Counted from the stretch's first letter, positions 28,517-38,554 are shown. The stretch is DNA of 64,000 bases from Bdellovibrionales bacterium (GCA_016713885.1 JADJOF010000013.1:62001-126000); one strand, 5' to 3'. Notes: generated from the letters alone by a model not told the origin. Program-made: numbers and translations.

Positions 28517-29556
28517 TTCGTCCTTAAATTGAGCGTCGTATCGATGGCTTTGCGAATGAGGCTGGATGGGACTTTCGCTTTGAGGTTCTGCAGCGGAATC
28601 CAGCATTCGTTCTGTGGTGAAGGTCGTGAACGGATGGAGGTGTTTTGATTTTTCGCCGGTAGCTCCACGTAAATATCGTGATGAGTGACAGATCCGCGGA
28701 GGTGAAAGCGCTTTGGTTTTGTCGTTTTGATTGTGGCCGTGCCGGGCAAAATCCAATGACCTTTGAGAAAAGGAGCATAGTCATTTTTGATGAGGCGAAC
28801 GGCACCTTTTTTAAGGGTGACTTCGGGTTTCCAGTGCCAGATCTCGAGAGTACGGCGTGGGCGTGCGAGTGGTAGTGCGCTGGGAGAAAGTTTTCCGGTT
28901 CTGTGTTGGTAAGCGACGCAGGCGTTACGGAGCGGGCAGAGCATGCAGCTCGGAGATTTTGGGGTGCAGATGGTGGCGCCGAGCTCCATCATCGCCTGAT
29001 TGATGTCGCTGGGATCGCATTTTTTTTCCGCCGCCCAAGCGTCAGCACGGGCTTGTAGGATTTTTCGTTCGGCCGGTTTCCACCACTCGGATCGGCGTCC
29101 ATCGACACGACTGATGACGCGAATCACATTGCCGTCCAGCACGCCGACGCGCTCGCCGAAAGCGAGGCTTGAAACGGCGCGCGCAGTGTAATCACCAAAT
29201 CCGGAATATTCGAGTAGCTCTAAGTGTGTTTGTGGGAACGAGCCGCTGGCTGCAATGTTCTTCTGCAGAGCCTGAGCTGCGCGATGAAGGTTGCGCGCTC
29301 GCGAATAGTATCCCAGTCCAGCCCAGTACTCGAGCACGTCCTCGACCGAGGCCGCAGCGAGTGTTGCGAGCGTCGGAAAGCGGGTCATGAAGCGATCGTA
29401 GTAGGGAATGACGGCCGCGACCGTTGTTTGTTGAAGCATGACTTCGGAGATCCAGATTCGATACGGATCGCGCGACGTGCGCCATGGCAACGTGCGGCGG
29501 ACTCCTTGGTACCACTCGACTAGATCTTCAATGAATTCAGGCGTCTCACTCGGCAT
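28513..29556 (-). CDS. mutY: A/G-specific adenine DNA glycosylase
   Basis: Removes adenine mispaired with 8-oxoguanine. The 347-residue protein has the catalytic Glu in SEVMLQQTTVAAVIPYYDRF, the helix-hairpin-helix YSGFGDYTARAVSSLAFG with the catalytic Asp in VLDGNVIRVISRVDG, and the iron-sulfur cluster ligands C-x6-C-x2-C-x5-C in CTPKSPSCMLCPLRNAC. The C-terminal NUDIX-like domain that reads 8-oxoG is present but divergent. I start at the ATG at 29556; an upstream start at 29589 is open but not conserved. It is divergent from the agmatinase-family gene. Confidence 0.94.
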   Translation of the reverse strand: MPSETPEFIEDLVEWYQGVRRTLPWRTSRDPYRIWISEVMLQQTTVAAVIPYYDRFMTRFPTLATLAAASVEDVLEYWAGLGYYSRARNLHRAAQALQKNIAASGSFPQTHLELLEYSGFGDYTARAVSSLAFGERVGVLDGNVIRVISRVDGRRSEWWKPAERKILQARADAWAAEKKCDPSDINQAMMELGATICTPKSPSCMLCPLRNACVAYQHRTGKLSPSALPLARPRRTLEIWHWKPEVTLKKGAVRLIKNDYAPFLKGHWILPGTATIKTTKPKRFHLRGSVTHHDIYVELPAKNQNTSIRSRPSPQNECWIPLQNLKAKVPSSLIRKAIDTTLNLRTK

Positions 29557-29629
29557 CACGTTTGAGACTTTAGCGAAGACGGCGCACACCTGTCATTGCG
29601 GAAGAAATGATTTGTGCTAGCGTATCGGC

Positions 29630-30580
29630 ATGGCGAATAAGTTTGTGCCTGTTTCGGGCCGTGAAATGCCGCGTTTTTCGGGAATTAAAACGTTTTTCCG
29701 CATGCCGCACGTTGATCCGGTGTCGGATTACGATGTCGGCATCGTCGGCGTTCCATTTGACGGTGGCTCAAGTTACCGCACGGGGCAGCGTTTTGGCCCG
29801 CTTGGTGTGCGCGAAGTGTCATCACTCGGCCGTGTGTTTCACTGGGGCCGCATGCAATCGTTCACCGAGAAAATTCGCGTTGCCGACATCGGCGATATTC
29901 CGATTGTGCCGGTTGATCTTGCGAAGTCCTATCAGCGCATCGAAGATTTTTACGACAAGGTTTTGAGCGGGAGTTCGCGCCGCCTCATCGCTGTCGGTGG
30001 CGATCACTCGGTGACGCTACCGATGCTTCGCGCTGTTCGAAAGAGTGTGGGAAAACCCGTTCGCGTCATTCACTTCGATGCACACATGGACACTTATCCC
30101 GCCGCTTGGGACTGTGAGTATCATCACGGCTCGTTTCTCCGCCACGCGGTTGAAGAGGGCTTGGTTAATGCGTCTGGCTCATTGCAGATTGGTCTGCGCG
30201 GGCCGCTCGCCGGGCGCGATGATCTCGACTTTGTTCAAAAGCACGGTCTGCGTGTTGTACAGGTCGACGACATTCGGCGCGGTGCCGGTGTTTCAGACTT
30301 TATCAAAACGCTCCCTGATTTTGGTGATGATCCGACATACATCACCTTTGATGTCGATTGTTTGGATCCAGCCTACGCACCAGGGACGGGCACGCCCGTT
30401 CCCGGTGGTCTCACCACATACGAGACTCAGCAGATTCTTCGCGCTCTGCGCGTGAAGCGACTTGTTGGTGCCGATGTTGTCGAAGTATTGCCTGCCTATG
30501 ACTCAAGCGAGATCACTCAGCTTGCGGCCATGGACACGCTGTTTGAAATTTTAGGATTGATGGCGGGATCCACCCGCTAA
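29630..30580 (+). CDS. speB: Agmatinase-family ureohydrolase
   Basis: A 316-residue binuclear manganese enzyme that removes urea from a guanidino compound, most often agmatine to putrescine. Metal-binding motifs are all present: VGGDHSVTLP, VIHFDAHMDTYP and TFDVDCLDPAYAPGTGTPVP, with substrate-loop DGGSSYRTGQRFGPLGVRE. Related enzymes act on guanidinobutyrate, guanidinopropionate or guanidine, and these cannot be told apart by eye. No arginine decarboxylase is in the window. A short Met-rich protein gene follows after 15 bases. Confidence 0.88.
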   Translation: MANKFVPVSGREMPRFSGIKTFFRMPHVDPVSDYDVGIVGVPFDGGSSYRTGQRFGPLGVREVSSLGRVFHWGRMQSFTEKIRVADIGDIPIVPVDLAKSYQRIEDFYDKVLSGSSRRLIAVGGDHSVTLPMLRAVRKSVGKPVRVIHFDAHMDTYPAAWDCEYHHGSFLRHAVEEGLVNASGSLQIGLRGPLAGRDDLDFVQKHGLRVVQVDDIRRGAGVSDFIKTLPDFGDDPTYITFDVDCLDPAYAPGTGTPVPGGLTTYETQQILRALRVKRLVGADVVEVLPAYDSSEITQLAAMDTLFEILGLMAGSTR

Positions 30581-30595
30581 ACGAAAGGGACTTTG

Positions 30596-31017
30596 ATGAA
30601 AACGTATTGGTTATGATGAGTTTGGTTTTGGGAATGGGTTTTGGCACACAGGCTTTTGCTGCTGACGAAGCTTCGCCAGCTGACGGAGCTGTGACGACAA
30701 CTGCGGGTGCCGCCACGACAGCGGCTGACACTGCGGCGACTTGTATGAAAGATGGCAAGGCCTGCGATCCGGCCAACTGCCCGCACGCGCAAAATGGCGA
30801 GGCATGTCCTCACGCAAAAGATGGCACCTGCCCGCACATGAAGGACGGCAAAGAGTGTCCAATGATGGGTAAGGGCGGCAAAATGAACGGCAAGATGGAC
30901 GGAAAAATGAGCAAGAAAATGGCGAAGATGCATAAGAAAATGCACGGCAAAATGAAAGCCGACGCTGCTGCCGCTGCGACTGACAAAGCCGCCGATGCTC
31001 CAACAGAAAAGAAATAA
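30596..31017 (+). CDS. Exported Cys/His/Met-rich putative metal-binding protein, one frame break
   Basis: About 140 residues. The signal peptide LVMMSLVLGMGFGTQAFAA is in a different frame from the best start, the ATG at 30596 (AAAGGGAC upstream); one missing base near 30605 joins them as MKT-x-LVMMSLVLGMGF. The mature part has repeated clusters CMKDGKACDPANCPHAQNGE, ACPHAKDGTCPHMKDGKECP and MMGKGGKMNGKMDGKMSKKM: about seven Cys, six His and many Met, then a Lys/Met helix and an Ala-rich tail. The pattern suggests periplasmic binding of copper, silver or another soft metal, but no family is recognised. Confidence 0.68.
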
Positions 31018-31452
31018 GCGCTTAACGCGTGAGTTTTATCTGCGCGACACGATTCAGGTCGCGCGTGACTTGCTCGGAAAAGAGTTGGTCCGAATTCTGC
31101 CCGATGGCCAAAAGCTTTCGGGCATTGTTTTAGAGACCGAAGCCTATCTTGGTCTCGAAGATCCCGCCTGTCATAGCTATAGCCCGAGCGGCCCCAGGCG
31201 AACCGCTCGCACCGAGGTGATGTTTCACGTCGGTGGCGTCGCCTCTTACGGATCGATCGTTCGCTAAACGGTCGTGCTCTTGATTCTGCTGGTGAGCTCT
31301 TTATCGCTCAAGGTGTGGAGGTTTCCGAACGGCACATCGAGACCACGTCGCGAATTGGAATCGCAGGCTCAGGCGACGCTGCCGCTTGGCCGCTCCGCTT
31401 TGTCTGCTCTCGTGAGTTTTCCGAGTCACTTCAGCAGCTTATCTTTCCCTAA
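30995..31452 (+). pseudogene. mpg: 3-methyladenine DNA glycosylase (AAG/Mpg), middle missing
   Basis: The start reads as a normal alkyladenine glycosylase (REFYLRDTIQVARDLLGKEL, GIVLETEAYLGLEDPACHSY, RTEVMFHVGGVA). At about 31245 it jumps, with a frame change, to the C-terminal part (IDRSLNGRALDSAGELFIAQ, RHIETTSRIGIAGSGDAAAW, PLRF). The conserved block normally between these (YVYFIYGMHH, then GPGKL) is absent, roughly 60-80 residues. The catalytic Glu of EAYLG remains but the intercalating Tyr region is lost, so the product as read cannot work. It overlaps the end of the Met-rich gene, and a repeat pair starts immediately after its TAA. Confidence 0.78.
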
Positions 31453-31514
31453 CCCCTTTCCGAACTAAGTTCGAAAAGGGGTCAGGGGGAATTTCCGAAC
31501 TTAGTTCGGAAATT
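31453..31514. repeat. Palindromic repeat pair, locus 3
   Basis: First copy 31453-31481 with C4/G4 outer arms and one mismatch pair; second copy 31490-31514, a perfect 25-base palindrome (arms AATTTCCGAACT around a central T). The centres are about 35 bases apart, separated by GTCAGGGGG. The pair lies between the convergent ends of the glycosylase remnant and alaS and could act as a bidirectional transcription stop. Confidence 0.92.
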
Positions 31515-31560
31515 GGCGAGTGGTAAGGGGGCGCGCTGGCGAAAAGGACCGCGCGCAAAA

Positions 31561-34265
31561 CTAACTCAGGAGGGAGGCGGCTTTGTTGAGGGCGGCGCTC
31601 GCTTTGTCGAGCTGGTCGCCGGCGCCTTGGGCGAAGTCTGGTCGACCTCCGCCGCGTCCGCCCATTTCTTTTGCGACTTCGCCGAGAATCTTTCCGGCGT
31701 TCAGAGCGCCGACGAGATTCTTTGAAACCGAAACGATGATCGGATGCTTGCCGCCGCCGGCGCCATCCGGGCCGCGGCCGATCAGGCAAACGACGCCCGA
31801 GCCGATTTTGTCGCGCAGTTGATCGGCGACTTTTGCGAGCACGTCGCGGTCGTCGATCTCGAGGCTAGCGCCGACAAATTTGCTGGCGGTGCCCTTGGCG
31901 TCGAAGGTGCGGGCTTCGCGAGCGAGAGAGTCGACGTCGATCGCGGAGCCTTTGAGCTTTTGATTTCGCGTTCAAGCTCCTTCACTTTGTCTTTCATGCC
32001 TTCGATGTAAGTGGCGAGCGGAGCCTGCGTGCCGGCAACTTCGCGTGCGTGAGCAGCTTCGTCGGCGGCAACAAGCAGGTGGCGAAGGGCGCGATCGGCC
32101 GTTGTGGCCTCGATGCGCCGAACGCCGGCGGAGACGCCACCTTCGGATAGAATTTTAAAGAGGCGAATGACCGAGGTGTTGGTGACGTGTGTGCCGCCGC
32201 AGAGCTCGGTCGAGAAGCCCCCCATTTTGATCACGCGAACGCGGTCGCCGTACTTTTCTCCGAACAGCGCAATGGCGCCCATGTCCATCGCGTCGGCGTG
32301 CGACATCTCGCGGGCGTCGACTGGCGTGGCTTTGCCGATCTCGAAGTTCACCATTTCTTCGATGCGGTGAAGTTCTTCGCGCGAAAGTGCTTTACCGTGA
32401 GTGAAGTCAAAGCGCAGGCGCTCGGAGTCGACCAAGCTTCCGGCTTGGGTCACGTGCGTGCCGAGCACTTTGCGAAGAGCGGCGTGCAGCAAGTGAGTCG
32501 CTGAGTGATTGTTCGCCGTTGCTTGGCGGGCCATCTCTTCGATGTCGATGACGACTGCATCGCCGGTCGTCAGTTTTCCTTCGAGGATGCGAACGTGGTG
32601 GAGATGGATCTCATCTTGTTTCGTCGTATCGAAAATCTCGGCGTGAAGGCCGCCGGCGCCACTGAGAGATCCGCGATCTCCGGCCTGGCCGCCGCTTTCT
32701 CCATAAAATGGCGTTGTATTGAAAATCGCAATGCCTTCGTCGCCAGCTTTCAATTCGCCGACTGCAGATTTTCCATTGGAAAGGAGCAGTGTTCGCGCCG
32801 AAGCTTTGTGCCCTTGATATCCAGTGAACGCGGTCGCACCTGACCTGGACTTTACTTCTTGAGCGATTTTTACGAGGTGTGCGCCGTCGGCATTGCTCTT
32901 GAATTTTGAACCACTGCCGGCCTTTGCTTTTTCGCGGGCTTCGTCCATCTGTTTTTCAAAGCCGGACTCGTCAATGACGAAGCCCTGCTCGTTGGCCATG
33001 AGCCGCGTGAGGTCGACTGGGAAGCCAAAAGTATCGTAGAGCTTGAAGATCGTGGCACCATCGACAGTCTTAACGCCGCGATGAGAGAGCTTCGAGAGTG
33101 CATCGTTCAGAATTTCAGTGCCCTGATCGAGTGTCGAGAGGAAGCGTGTGATCTCGTCGCGAACCGTGGTGACGACGAGGTCTTGGCCACGCTTCAGCTC
33201 GGGATAGAACTCGGACATCTCATTGATCACGACCTGCACAGTTTGAACAAAGAGCGATGGATCATCAGACAGCTTGCGACCATAGCGAATCGCTCGGCGC
33301 ATGATGCGGCGGAGAACGTAACCGCGGCCTTCGTTCGATGGCAGGACGCCGTCGGCAATCAAAAAGGCGCAGGCGCGCGAGTGATCGGCGACAACGCGCA
33401 TGGCAGCCACTTGTTCGCGAATGTCGGCGTGCTTTGCGAGAACCTTGTAGTCGCTGACATAGTCTTTGCGCGCGATTTGCGCGGCCTTCGTGATGATCGG
33501 CATGAAGAGATCGGTGTCGTAGTTGTTTGGTCGCCCTTGTAGCATCGCGGCCCAACGTTCAAGACCAGCGCCAGTATCGACCGATGGCTTTGGCAGTGCG
33601 TGGCGGCCTGTGCCGTCCTCGTTGAACTGCATGAAGACGTTGTTCCAAATCTCAACGTAGCGATCACCTTCACCGCCCATCACGGATGGCTTTGAAGGAT
33701 CAAGATCGGCTTCGGGGCCGTGGTCGTAGAAAATTTCTGAGCAGGGACCGCAGGGGCCGGTATCGCCCATCCTCCAAAAGTTATCTTTTTCGCCCAGGCG
33801 ATAGATGCGTTCGCGAGGAACTCCCTCTTGCTTGTGCCAGATGTCGGCGGCCTCATCATCGTCTTGAAAAACAGTGACGTAGAGTTTGTCTTTTGGAATC
33901 TGCAATTCCTTTGTGAGGAGCTCCCACGCAAAGTGAATCGCATCCTTTTTGAAGTAGTCGCCAAACGAGAAGTTGCCGAGCATTTCAAAGAAGGTGTGGT
34001 GGCGAGCGGTGAAGCCAACATTCTCAAGGTCATTGTGCTTACCACCGGCGCGCACGCATTTTTGCGATGTCACAGCGCGCGAGTAGTTTCGCTTTTCGAG
34101 ACCGAGGAAGAGGTTTTTAAACTGGTTCATCCCGGCGTTGGCGAAAAGAAGCGTTGGATCGTTCTCAGGAACGAGCGAACTCGACGCCACATTCTGGTGG
34201 CCGTTTTTCACAAAGTAGTCGGTAAAGAGCTGACGGATCTCGCGTGAAGACATCGAATTTTTCAT
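31561..34265 (-). CDS. alaS: Alanine--tRNA ligase, one frame break
   Basis: Charges tRNA-Ala. The start at 34265 has AGGTG upstream. Class II motifs (RAVTSQKCVRAGGKHNDLEN, RHHTFFEMLGNFSFGDYFKK) are followed by the editing domain with HSATHLLHAALRKVLG and CGGTHVTNT, and the C-Ala domain. Near 31960 the frame shifts: one missing A in ATCAAAAGCTC restores EIKKLKGSAIDVDSLAREA, leading into ADQLRDKIGSGVVCLIG and GGRGGGRPDFAQGAG at the C-terminus. The joined length is 901 residues, normal for the enzyme. An essential gene, so the break is almost surely a sequencing error. Confidence 0.95.
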
Positions 34266-34274
34266 AATAGGCAC

Positions 34275-34838
34275 CTATTTAAGCGGATTTTCTTTCAAGA
34301 GGCGAGCGTAGACAGCTTGCGCCGTTTGCGAACTGAAGCCTCGACCGACAAGCTGGCGGACGACGCGAAGCCTCATGGCGGACTCAAGAGAGCGCCGAGG
34401 ATCTTTTTTGTGGTCTTTTTCGGCAGAACGGAGGAGGCGTGCCCAGGCCTTCTCGGCCATTTTTGCGGCAGCGGCGGTCTCATCGGTTTCGCCACTGGCG
34501 GCGGCAGCAGTCGGGAGGCCTTTTTTCATGAGCCATTGACGAATTTGCTGCGTGGATTTTCCGCCTCGCGAAAGCCTGGCGGCTTCGCGGTGGGCGAGCT
34601 CATTTTCGCTCGGGAGCCAGCGGCGGTCTTCGGCCTCCGCCAATGCGGCTTCGATTTCATCTTGCGTATGCTCGGCGCGTTTGAGTTTTTCGCGGAGCTC
34701 TTTTCGGGAGTGGTCGCGTTTGGCGATAAGCCCCATCAGCCGATCAAAGGCCGAAAGCTTGGCGCGAGGAGTTTTACTCTTCGTCTGGGGGTGGGATGTC
34801 CGCCGTGCGGTCGTCGATCTCGAGTTCGAATCGTGCAT
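34275..34838 (-). CDS. recX: RecX regulatory protein
   Basis: A 187-residue RecA modulator. The RecX three-helix repeats are seen in FDRLMGLIAKRDHSRKELRE, KLKRAEHTQDEIEAALAEAE and RRWLPSENELAHREAARLSR, with RQLVGRGFSSQTAQAVYARL at the end. A Ala/Thr-rich insert splits repeats two and three (PTAAAASGETDETAAAA). Unlike most genomes, recX is not next to recA, which lies 3 kb away on the other strand; it sits between pilT and alaS. The first ATG at 34838 overlaps pilT by 65 bases; the basic leader of 25 residues could be untranslated. Confidence 0.85.
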   Translation of the reverse strand: MHDSNSRSTTARRTSHPQTKSKTPRAKLSAFDRLMGLIAKRDHSRKELREKLKRAEHTQDEIEAALAEAEDRRWLPSENELAHREAARLSRGGKSTQQIRQWLMKKGLPTAAAASGETDETAAAAKMAEKAWARLLRSAEKDHKKDPRRSLESAMRLRVVRQLVGRGFSSQTAQAVYARLLKENPLK

Positions 34839-36017
34839 TCATCGAATTCCACTCTTTGCGGTTCTCGTCGTCAAATTTTGACTGACCGCCGCCGCCGATT
34901 CCGCCGGTTTGGTCGCTCAGATGTCCAGCGGAGTGTCCCGCCGCAACGCCGCTGAAGCGCAACTGGAAGTCGTCAGGGTTAGTCGACATACGAAGCGCCT
35001 CTTGGTAGTCGATCATTCCCGATGTCACCAGATCAAACAGGCTCTGATCAAAAGTCTGCATGCCAAAGGTTTCGCGGCTCTCTTCCATGATTTGACGGAG
35101 CGACTGAGTGCGTTCGGCCTCTTCAATACATTCGCGCACGCGCTGATTCACCAGGAGGATCTCAACGGCCGGCACAAAGCCGGTCTTATCGAGGCGGCGA
35201 CAAAGGCGCTGCGAAACCACGGCCTTCAGAACGCCAGCGAGCTGACGTCGCACCTGATCGTGTTGATAGTGATCGAAGACGCTTAGAATTCGACTAATCG
35301 ACTCTTGCGCGTCGTAGGTGTGCAGAGTGGAGAGAACCAAGTGCCCTGTTTCTGCTGCGGTGAGGGCGATCTCCATCGTGTCGCGATCGCGCATTTCTCC
35401 TATGAGAATGACGTCGGGATCTTGCCTAAGGCCTGAGCGAAGCGCGTGGGCGAAAGTGGAGGTGTCTTGGCCAACTTCGCGCTGCGAGATGATGCTCTTT
35501 TTGTCGCGAATCAGAAACTCGATTGGATCTTCGATGGTGAGAATGTGTTTGTTCTTACTGTTGTTGATCTCATTGATGATCGAGGCGAGTGTTGAGCTTT
35601 TTCCCGAGCCGGTTATGCCGGTGACAAGAACGAGTCCTCGTTCAAACTCGGCAATTCCCTTGAGGACTGGCGGTAGATTGAGGCTGTCGATGGTTGGTAC
35701 AAGAGATGAGATCGTTCGAATAACCATGCGCACGCTGCCGCGCTGCCTAAAGACGTTGACACGAAAGCGGCCAAGGCCAGAGATGCCAAAGCCGCAGTCG
35801 ACCTCTTTCATTTTTTGAAAAATCGCACGTTGCTCGTCATCGAGAACTTCGTGAGCGAACTGCTCGACCTCTTGCGCCGAAAGCTGTGTCAGCCCCGTAC
35901 TCAAGGTCGAAGTTTGCCGTGTTTTCGAATCACGGGGACGAGACCGGCTTTTAAATGAACGTCGCTTGCCTCTTTGGCGAGCGCCATCTCGAGAATTTCT
36001 TTAAGCGTCAGAGACAT
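34774..36017 (-). CDS. pilT: PilT/PilU-type pilus retraction ATPase, one frame break
   Basis: Hexameric cytoplasmic ATPase that retracts type IV pili. The true start is the ATG at 36017, giving MSLTLKEILEMALAKEASDV then HLKAGL, the normal PilT N-terminus; a single missing base near 35905 stops this frame at KLRP, and the rest continues as LSTGLTQLSAQEVEQFAHEV. Walker A is TGITGSGKSSTLAS, the Asp box IEDPIEFL, Walker B DPDVILIGEMRD, the His box HLVLSTLHTYDA. The C-terminus extends about 60 residues beyond usual (GGIGGGGQSKFDD, acidic end), as in PilU-like proteins. Total 414 residues. Confidence 0.9.
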
Positions 36018-36089
36018 AGCGCCATCAGAATAGCGCGATCAGGTGGCGCCGGCTTTGACTTTGATGGGGGCCCGGGCGAACGTCGGGCG

Positions 36090-36572
36090 GTGAAACGCTA
36101 TCAGTTTTGGATCGATCTTGTGGCCACGTGTGGATTTGTCGGACGAATTCGTCCTGCGCCCGGAACCTGGGGCACGCTCTGGGGAATTCCACTCGGACTT
36201 TTACTGATTCGTCTCGGGCCGCTCGGCTACATGTTGGCAACAGGCGTGCTTATTATGGTGGCAATTGTCGCAGCCCAGTTGCACGAAGCCGTGCATGCGG
36301 GCGATGTCGACGGCAGTGGCGCGCCGCGAGACGTGCATGATTCGCAAGAGGTCGTGATTGACGAAGTTGTCGGCTATCTTGTCGCTTTCACTTGTCTTCC
36401 TATGAACTGGACATCCGTCGTGGCGGCGTTTGTGCTTTTTCGTGCACTTGATATTGTGAAGCCCTTCCCGATCTCTTGGCTTGATCGAAAAGTGAAAGGT
36501 GGGCTCGGCACAGTGGTTGATGATCTCGCAGCGGGCCTTGTTGCCAACGTGATTTTACAGGCGGTTCTCTGA
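36090..36572 (+). CDS. pgpA: Phosphatidylglycerophosphatase A
   Basis: Inner-membrane phosphatase that makes phosphatidylglycerol. From a GTG at 36090 it encodes 160 residues, the family length, with RIRPAPGTWGTLWGIPLGLL, DSQEVVIDEVVGYLVAFTCL (acidic metal site) and FVLFRALDIVKPFPISWLD. Several membrane segments are visible. A longer reading frame goes back to 35955 inside the divergent pilT gene and is not credible as coding. Its TGA overlaps the ATG of the next gene (TGATG). Confidence 0.9.
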   Translation: MKRYQFWIDLVATCGFVGRIRPAPGTWGTLWGIPLGLLLIRLGPLGYMLATGVLIMVAIVAAQLHEAVHAGDVDGSGAPRDVHDSQEVVIDEVVGYLVAFTCLPMNWTSVVAAFVLFRALDIVKPFPISWLDRKVKGGLGTVVDDLAAGLVANVILQAVL

Positions 36573-37126
36573 TGACCGGTACAGCACAGGCTCATCCATA
36601 TGGGCAGCTGCGCGAATCAGTGGCAACTTTGGCGGGGCTGCTTCGCGCGCGCGGGGAGCATTTGTCGTGTGCTGAGAGTTGTACCGGCGGTCTTTTGTCG
36701 GCGCGGATTGCGGCACTGTCAGGTGTGAGCGATGTCTATGTAGGTTCGGTGATCGCGTATTCGAATCAGGTGAAGACGGGCCTGCTGGGTGTCCCGGAGA
36801 GTTTGATTCGTCAGGTGGGGGCGGTCTCGACATCGGTTGCAGAGGCGATGGCGCACGGCGTTCGAAAGCGGATCGGCACCGAGTGGGGTATCAGTATCAC
36901 GGGGGTGGCGGGTCCGTCGGGCGGCACGCTGCATAAACCGGTGGGGACTGTATGCTTCGCCGTGTCTGGGCCAGGAGTTGAATGGTCGACGATGATGAGG
37001 TTCGATGGCGATCGTGAGGCGATTCAAGAGCAGTCGGCGCATTATGCGATTGTGATTCTGAATGCCGCACTGGGGGCGGGTCTCGACGGATTGAACACAG
37101 CGTTCGGTCCGCGAACTGGGCTCTGA
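36572..37126 (+). CDS. pncC: Nicotinamide-nucleotide amidohydrolase (CinA C-terminal type)
   Basis: A 184-residue stand-alone CinA C-terminal domain (PncC), which deamidates nicotinamide mononucleotide in pyridine-nucleotide recycling. Signature blocks are LSCAESCTGGLLSARIAALS, GSVIAYSNQVKTGLLGV and GISITGVAGPSGGTLHKPVG. The N-terminal molybdopterin-binding half of full CinA is not present. It begins by a one-base overlap with pgpA and is followed by recA after about 100 bases; a cinA-type gene next to recA is a common arrangement. Confidence 0.92.
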   Translation: MTGTAQAHPYGQLRESVATLAGLLRARGEHLSCAESCTGGLLSARIAALSGVSDVYVGSVIAYSNQVKTGLLGVPESLIRQVGAVSTSVAEAMAHGVRKRIGTEWGISITGVAGPSGGTLHKPVGTVCFAVSGPGVEWSTMMRFDGDREAIQEQSAHYAIVILNAALGAGLDGLNTAFGPRTGL

Positions 37127-37224
37127 GTTTTAAGTAAAGAGGAAGTTCAAAAACAGTTTTGAGGGAACACAAAACTATAGCGCGCGAGGGGAATGGCCTT
37201 CGCGATTTGAAAAGGGGAGGCATC

Positions 37225-38520
37225 ATGCCGACACCACAACAGACAGCAGCAGCGGGTAAAGGTCTCGACAAGGCAGCGGAGAAAGCCAACGCCGAGCGCT
37301 CAAAAGCGCTTGAGCTTGCAGTGGGAGCCATCGAGAAGCAGTTCGGTAAAGGTTCGATCATGCGTTTGGGTACAAACCAATCGCTCTATAAAGATACAGA
37401 CGCCATTTCAACTGGCGCGCTCTCGTTGGATATCGCTCTTGGAATCGGCGGTCTCCCACGCGGTCGTATCGTTGAGATCTATGGACCAGAATCATCTGGT
37501 AAAACAACACTCGCGTTGTCGGTGATTGCGCAGGCGCAAAAAGCCGGTGGCGTTGTCGCCTACGTCGATGCCGAGCATGCACTGGATATCGCTTACGCGC
37601 GCAAACTCGGTGTACGCACCGAAGATCTTTTGATCTCGCAGCCCGACACAGGCGAGCAGGCCCTTGAGATCACGGAAACTCTGGTTCGCTCTGGCGCACT
37701 CGACGTTTTGGTTATCGACTCGGTCGCGGCACTCGTACCGCGCGCGGAGATCGAGGGCGAAATGGGAGATTCGCACGTCGGTCTGCAGGCGCGACTCATG
37801 TCGCAAGCTCTGCGCAAACTGACGGCTGCTATTTCGCGCAGCCAAACGCTTGTGATCTTCATCAACCAGATCCGTATGAAAATCGGCGTGATGTTCGGTA
37901 ACCCCGAAACTACAACTGGTGGTAACGCACTGAAGTTCTACTCGTCGGTTCGTCTTGATGTTCGCCGCATTGGCGCCATCAAAAATGGCGAAGATGTGGT
38001 CGGCAACCGCACGGCTGTAAAAGTCGTGAAGAACAAGATGGCGCCACCGTTTGCGAAGGCTGAGTTCGACCTGATGTACGGCGAGGGCTTCTCGCTCGAA
38101 GGCGACATCGTTGACCTTGGTGCTCAGCACAACATCATCGAAAAGTCAGGCGCTTGGTATTCGTACAATGGCGAGCGCTTGGGCCAGGGTCGCGATCAAG
38201 CGAAGACGTTCTTGAAAGAGCACAAAGAATTGGCGGAACAGCTCCGCACAAAAATTCTCGAACTCCACAAGATCGGTATGATCGCTCCGACCGTCGAGTC
38301 GGGCGCAACAGAAGACGATGGTGACGACGTCGAGTTTGCTCCGGCAGCGGCTGGAAAGTCGACGCCAGCAATGGCTGCGACGACGGCATCGACGGCGACT
38401 GCAGCTGTGAAGTCGGCCGTGACGGCTTCGGCCACGGCGGCCCTTCCTCCGAAAGACGCTTTGAAGAAAGCGACGGAAGAGAAGAAGACGTCGGCAATTC
38501 CGGCTTCGAAAAAGAACTAA
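37225..38520 (+). CDS. recA: Recombinase A with long C-terminal tail
   Basis: DNA strand-exchange and SOS coprotease. The 431-residue protein has Walker A GPESSGKTT, VAYVDAEHALDIAYARKLGV, loop 1 LVPRAEIEGEMGDSHVGLQA, and loop 2 IRMKIGVMFGNPETTTGGNA. The ATG at 37225 follows GGGGAGG. After residue 350, where most RecA proteins end, there is a 70-residue tail of acidic start (EDDGDDVEFA) then Ala/Thr/Lys-rich low complexity. The tail may tune filament binding, as acidic tails do elsewhere. A strong terminator follows. Confidence 0.98.
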   Translation: MPTPQQTAAAGKGLDKAAEKANAERSKALELAVGAIEKQFGKGSIMRLGTNQSLYKDTDAISTGALSLDIALGIGGLPRGRIVEIYGPESSGKTTLALSVIAQAQKAGGVVAYVDAEHALDIAYARKLGVRTEDLLISQPDTGEQALEITETLVRSGALDVLVIDSVAALVPRAEIEGEMGDSHVGLQARLMSQALRKLTAAISRSQTLVIFINQIRMKIGVMFGNPETTTGGNALKFYSSVRLDVRRIGAIKNGEDVVGNRTAVKVVKNKMAPPFAKAEFDLMYGEGFSLEGDIVDLGAQHNIIEKSGAWYSYNGERLGQGRDQAKTFLKEHKELAEQLRTKILELHKIGMIAPTVESGATEDDGDDVEFAPAAAGKSTPAMAATTASTATAAVKSAVTASATAALPPKDALKKATEEKKTSAIPASKKN

Positions 38521-38554
38521 ACCTCACGAAGGTTAATCTTTGCTGAAAAATGAG

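Noticed and set aside
34317..34955. 212-codon forward frame over recX and the pilT end
   Set aside because: Antisense to two recognisable genes and without any known pattern.
37141..37180. Inverted repeat CAAAA-ACAG-TTTTG upstream of recA as an SOS box
   Set aside because: It matches no LexA box that I can name with certainty for this lineage, and the arms are only five bases.
37492..38130. 212-codon reverse frame inside recA
   Set aside because: Mirror of recA codon bias; recA is unquestionable on the forward strand.
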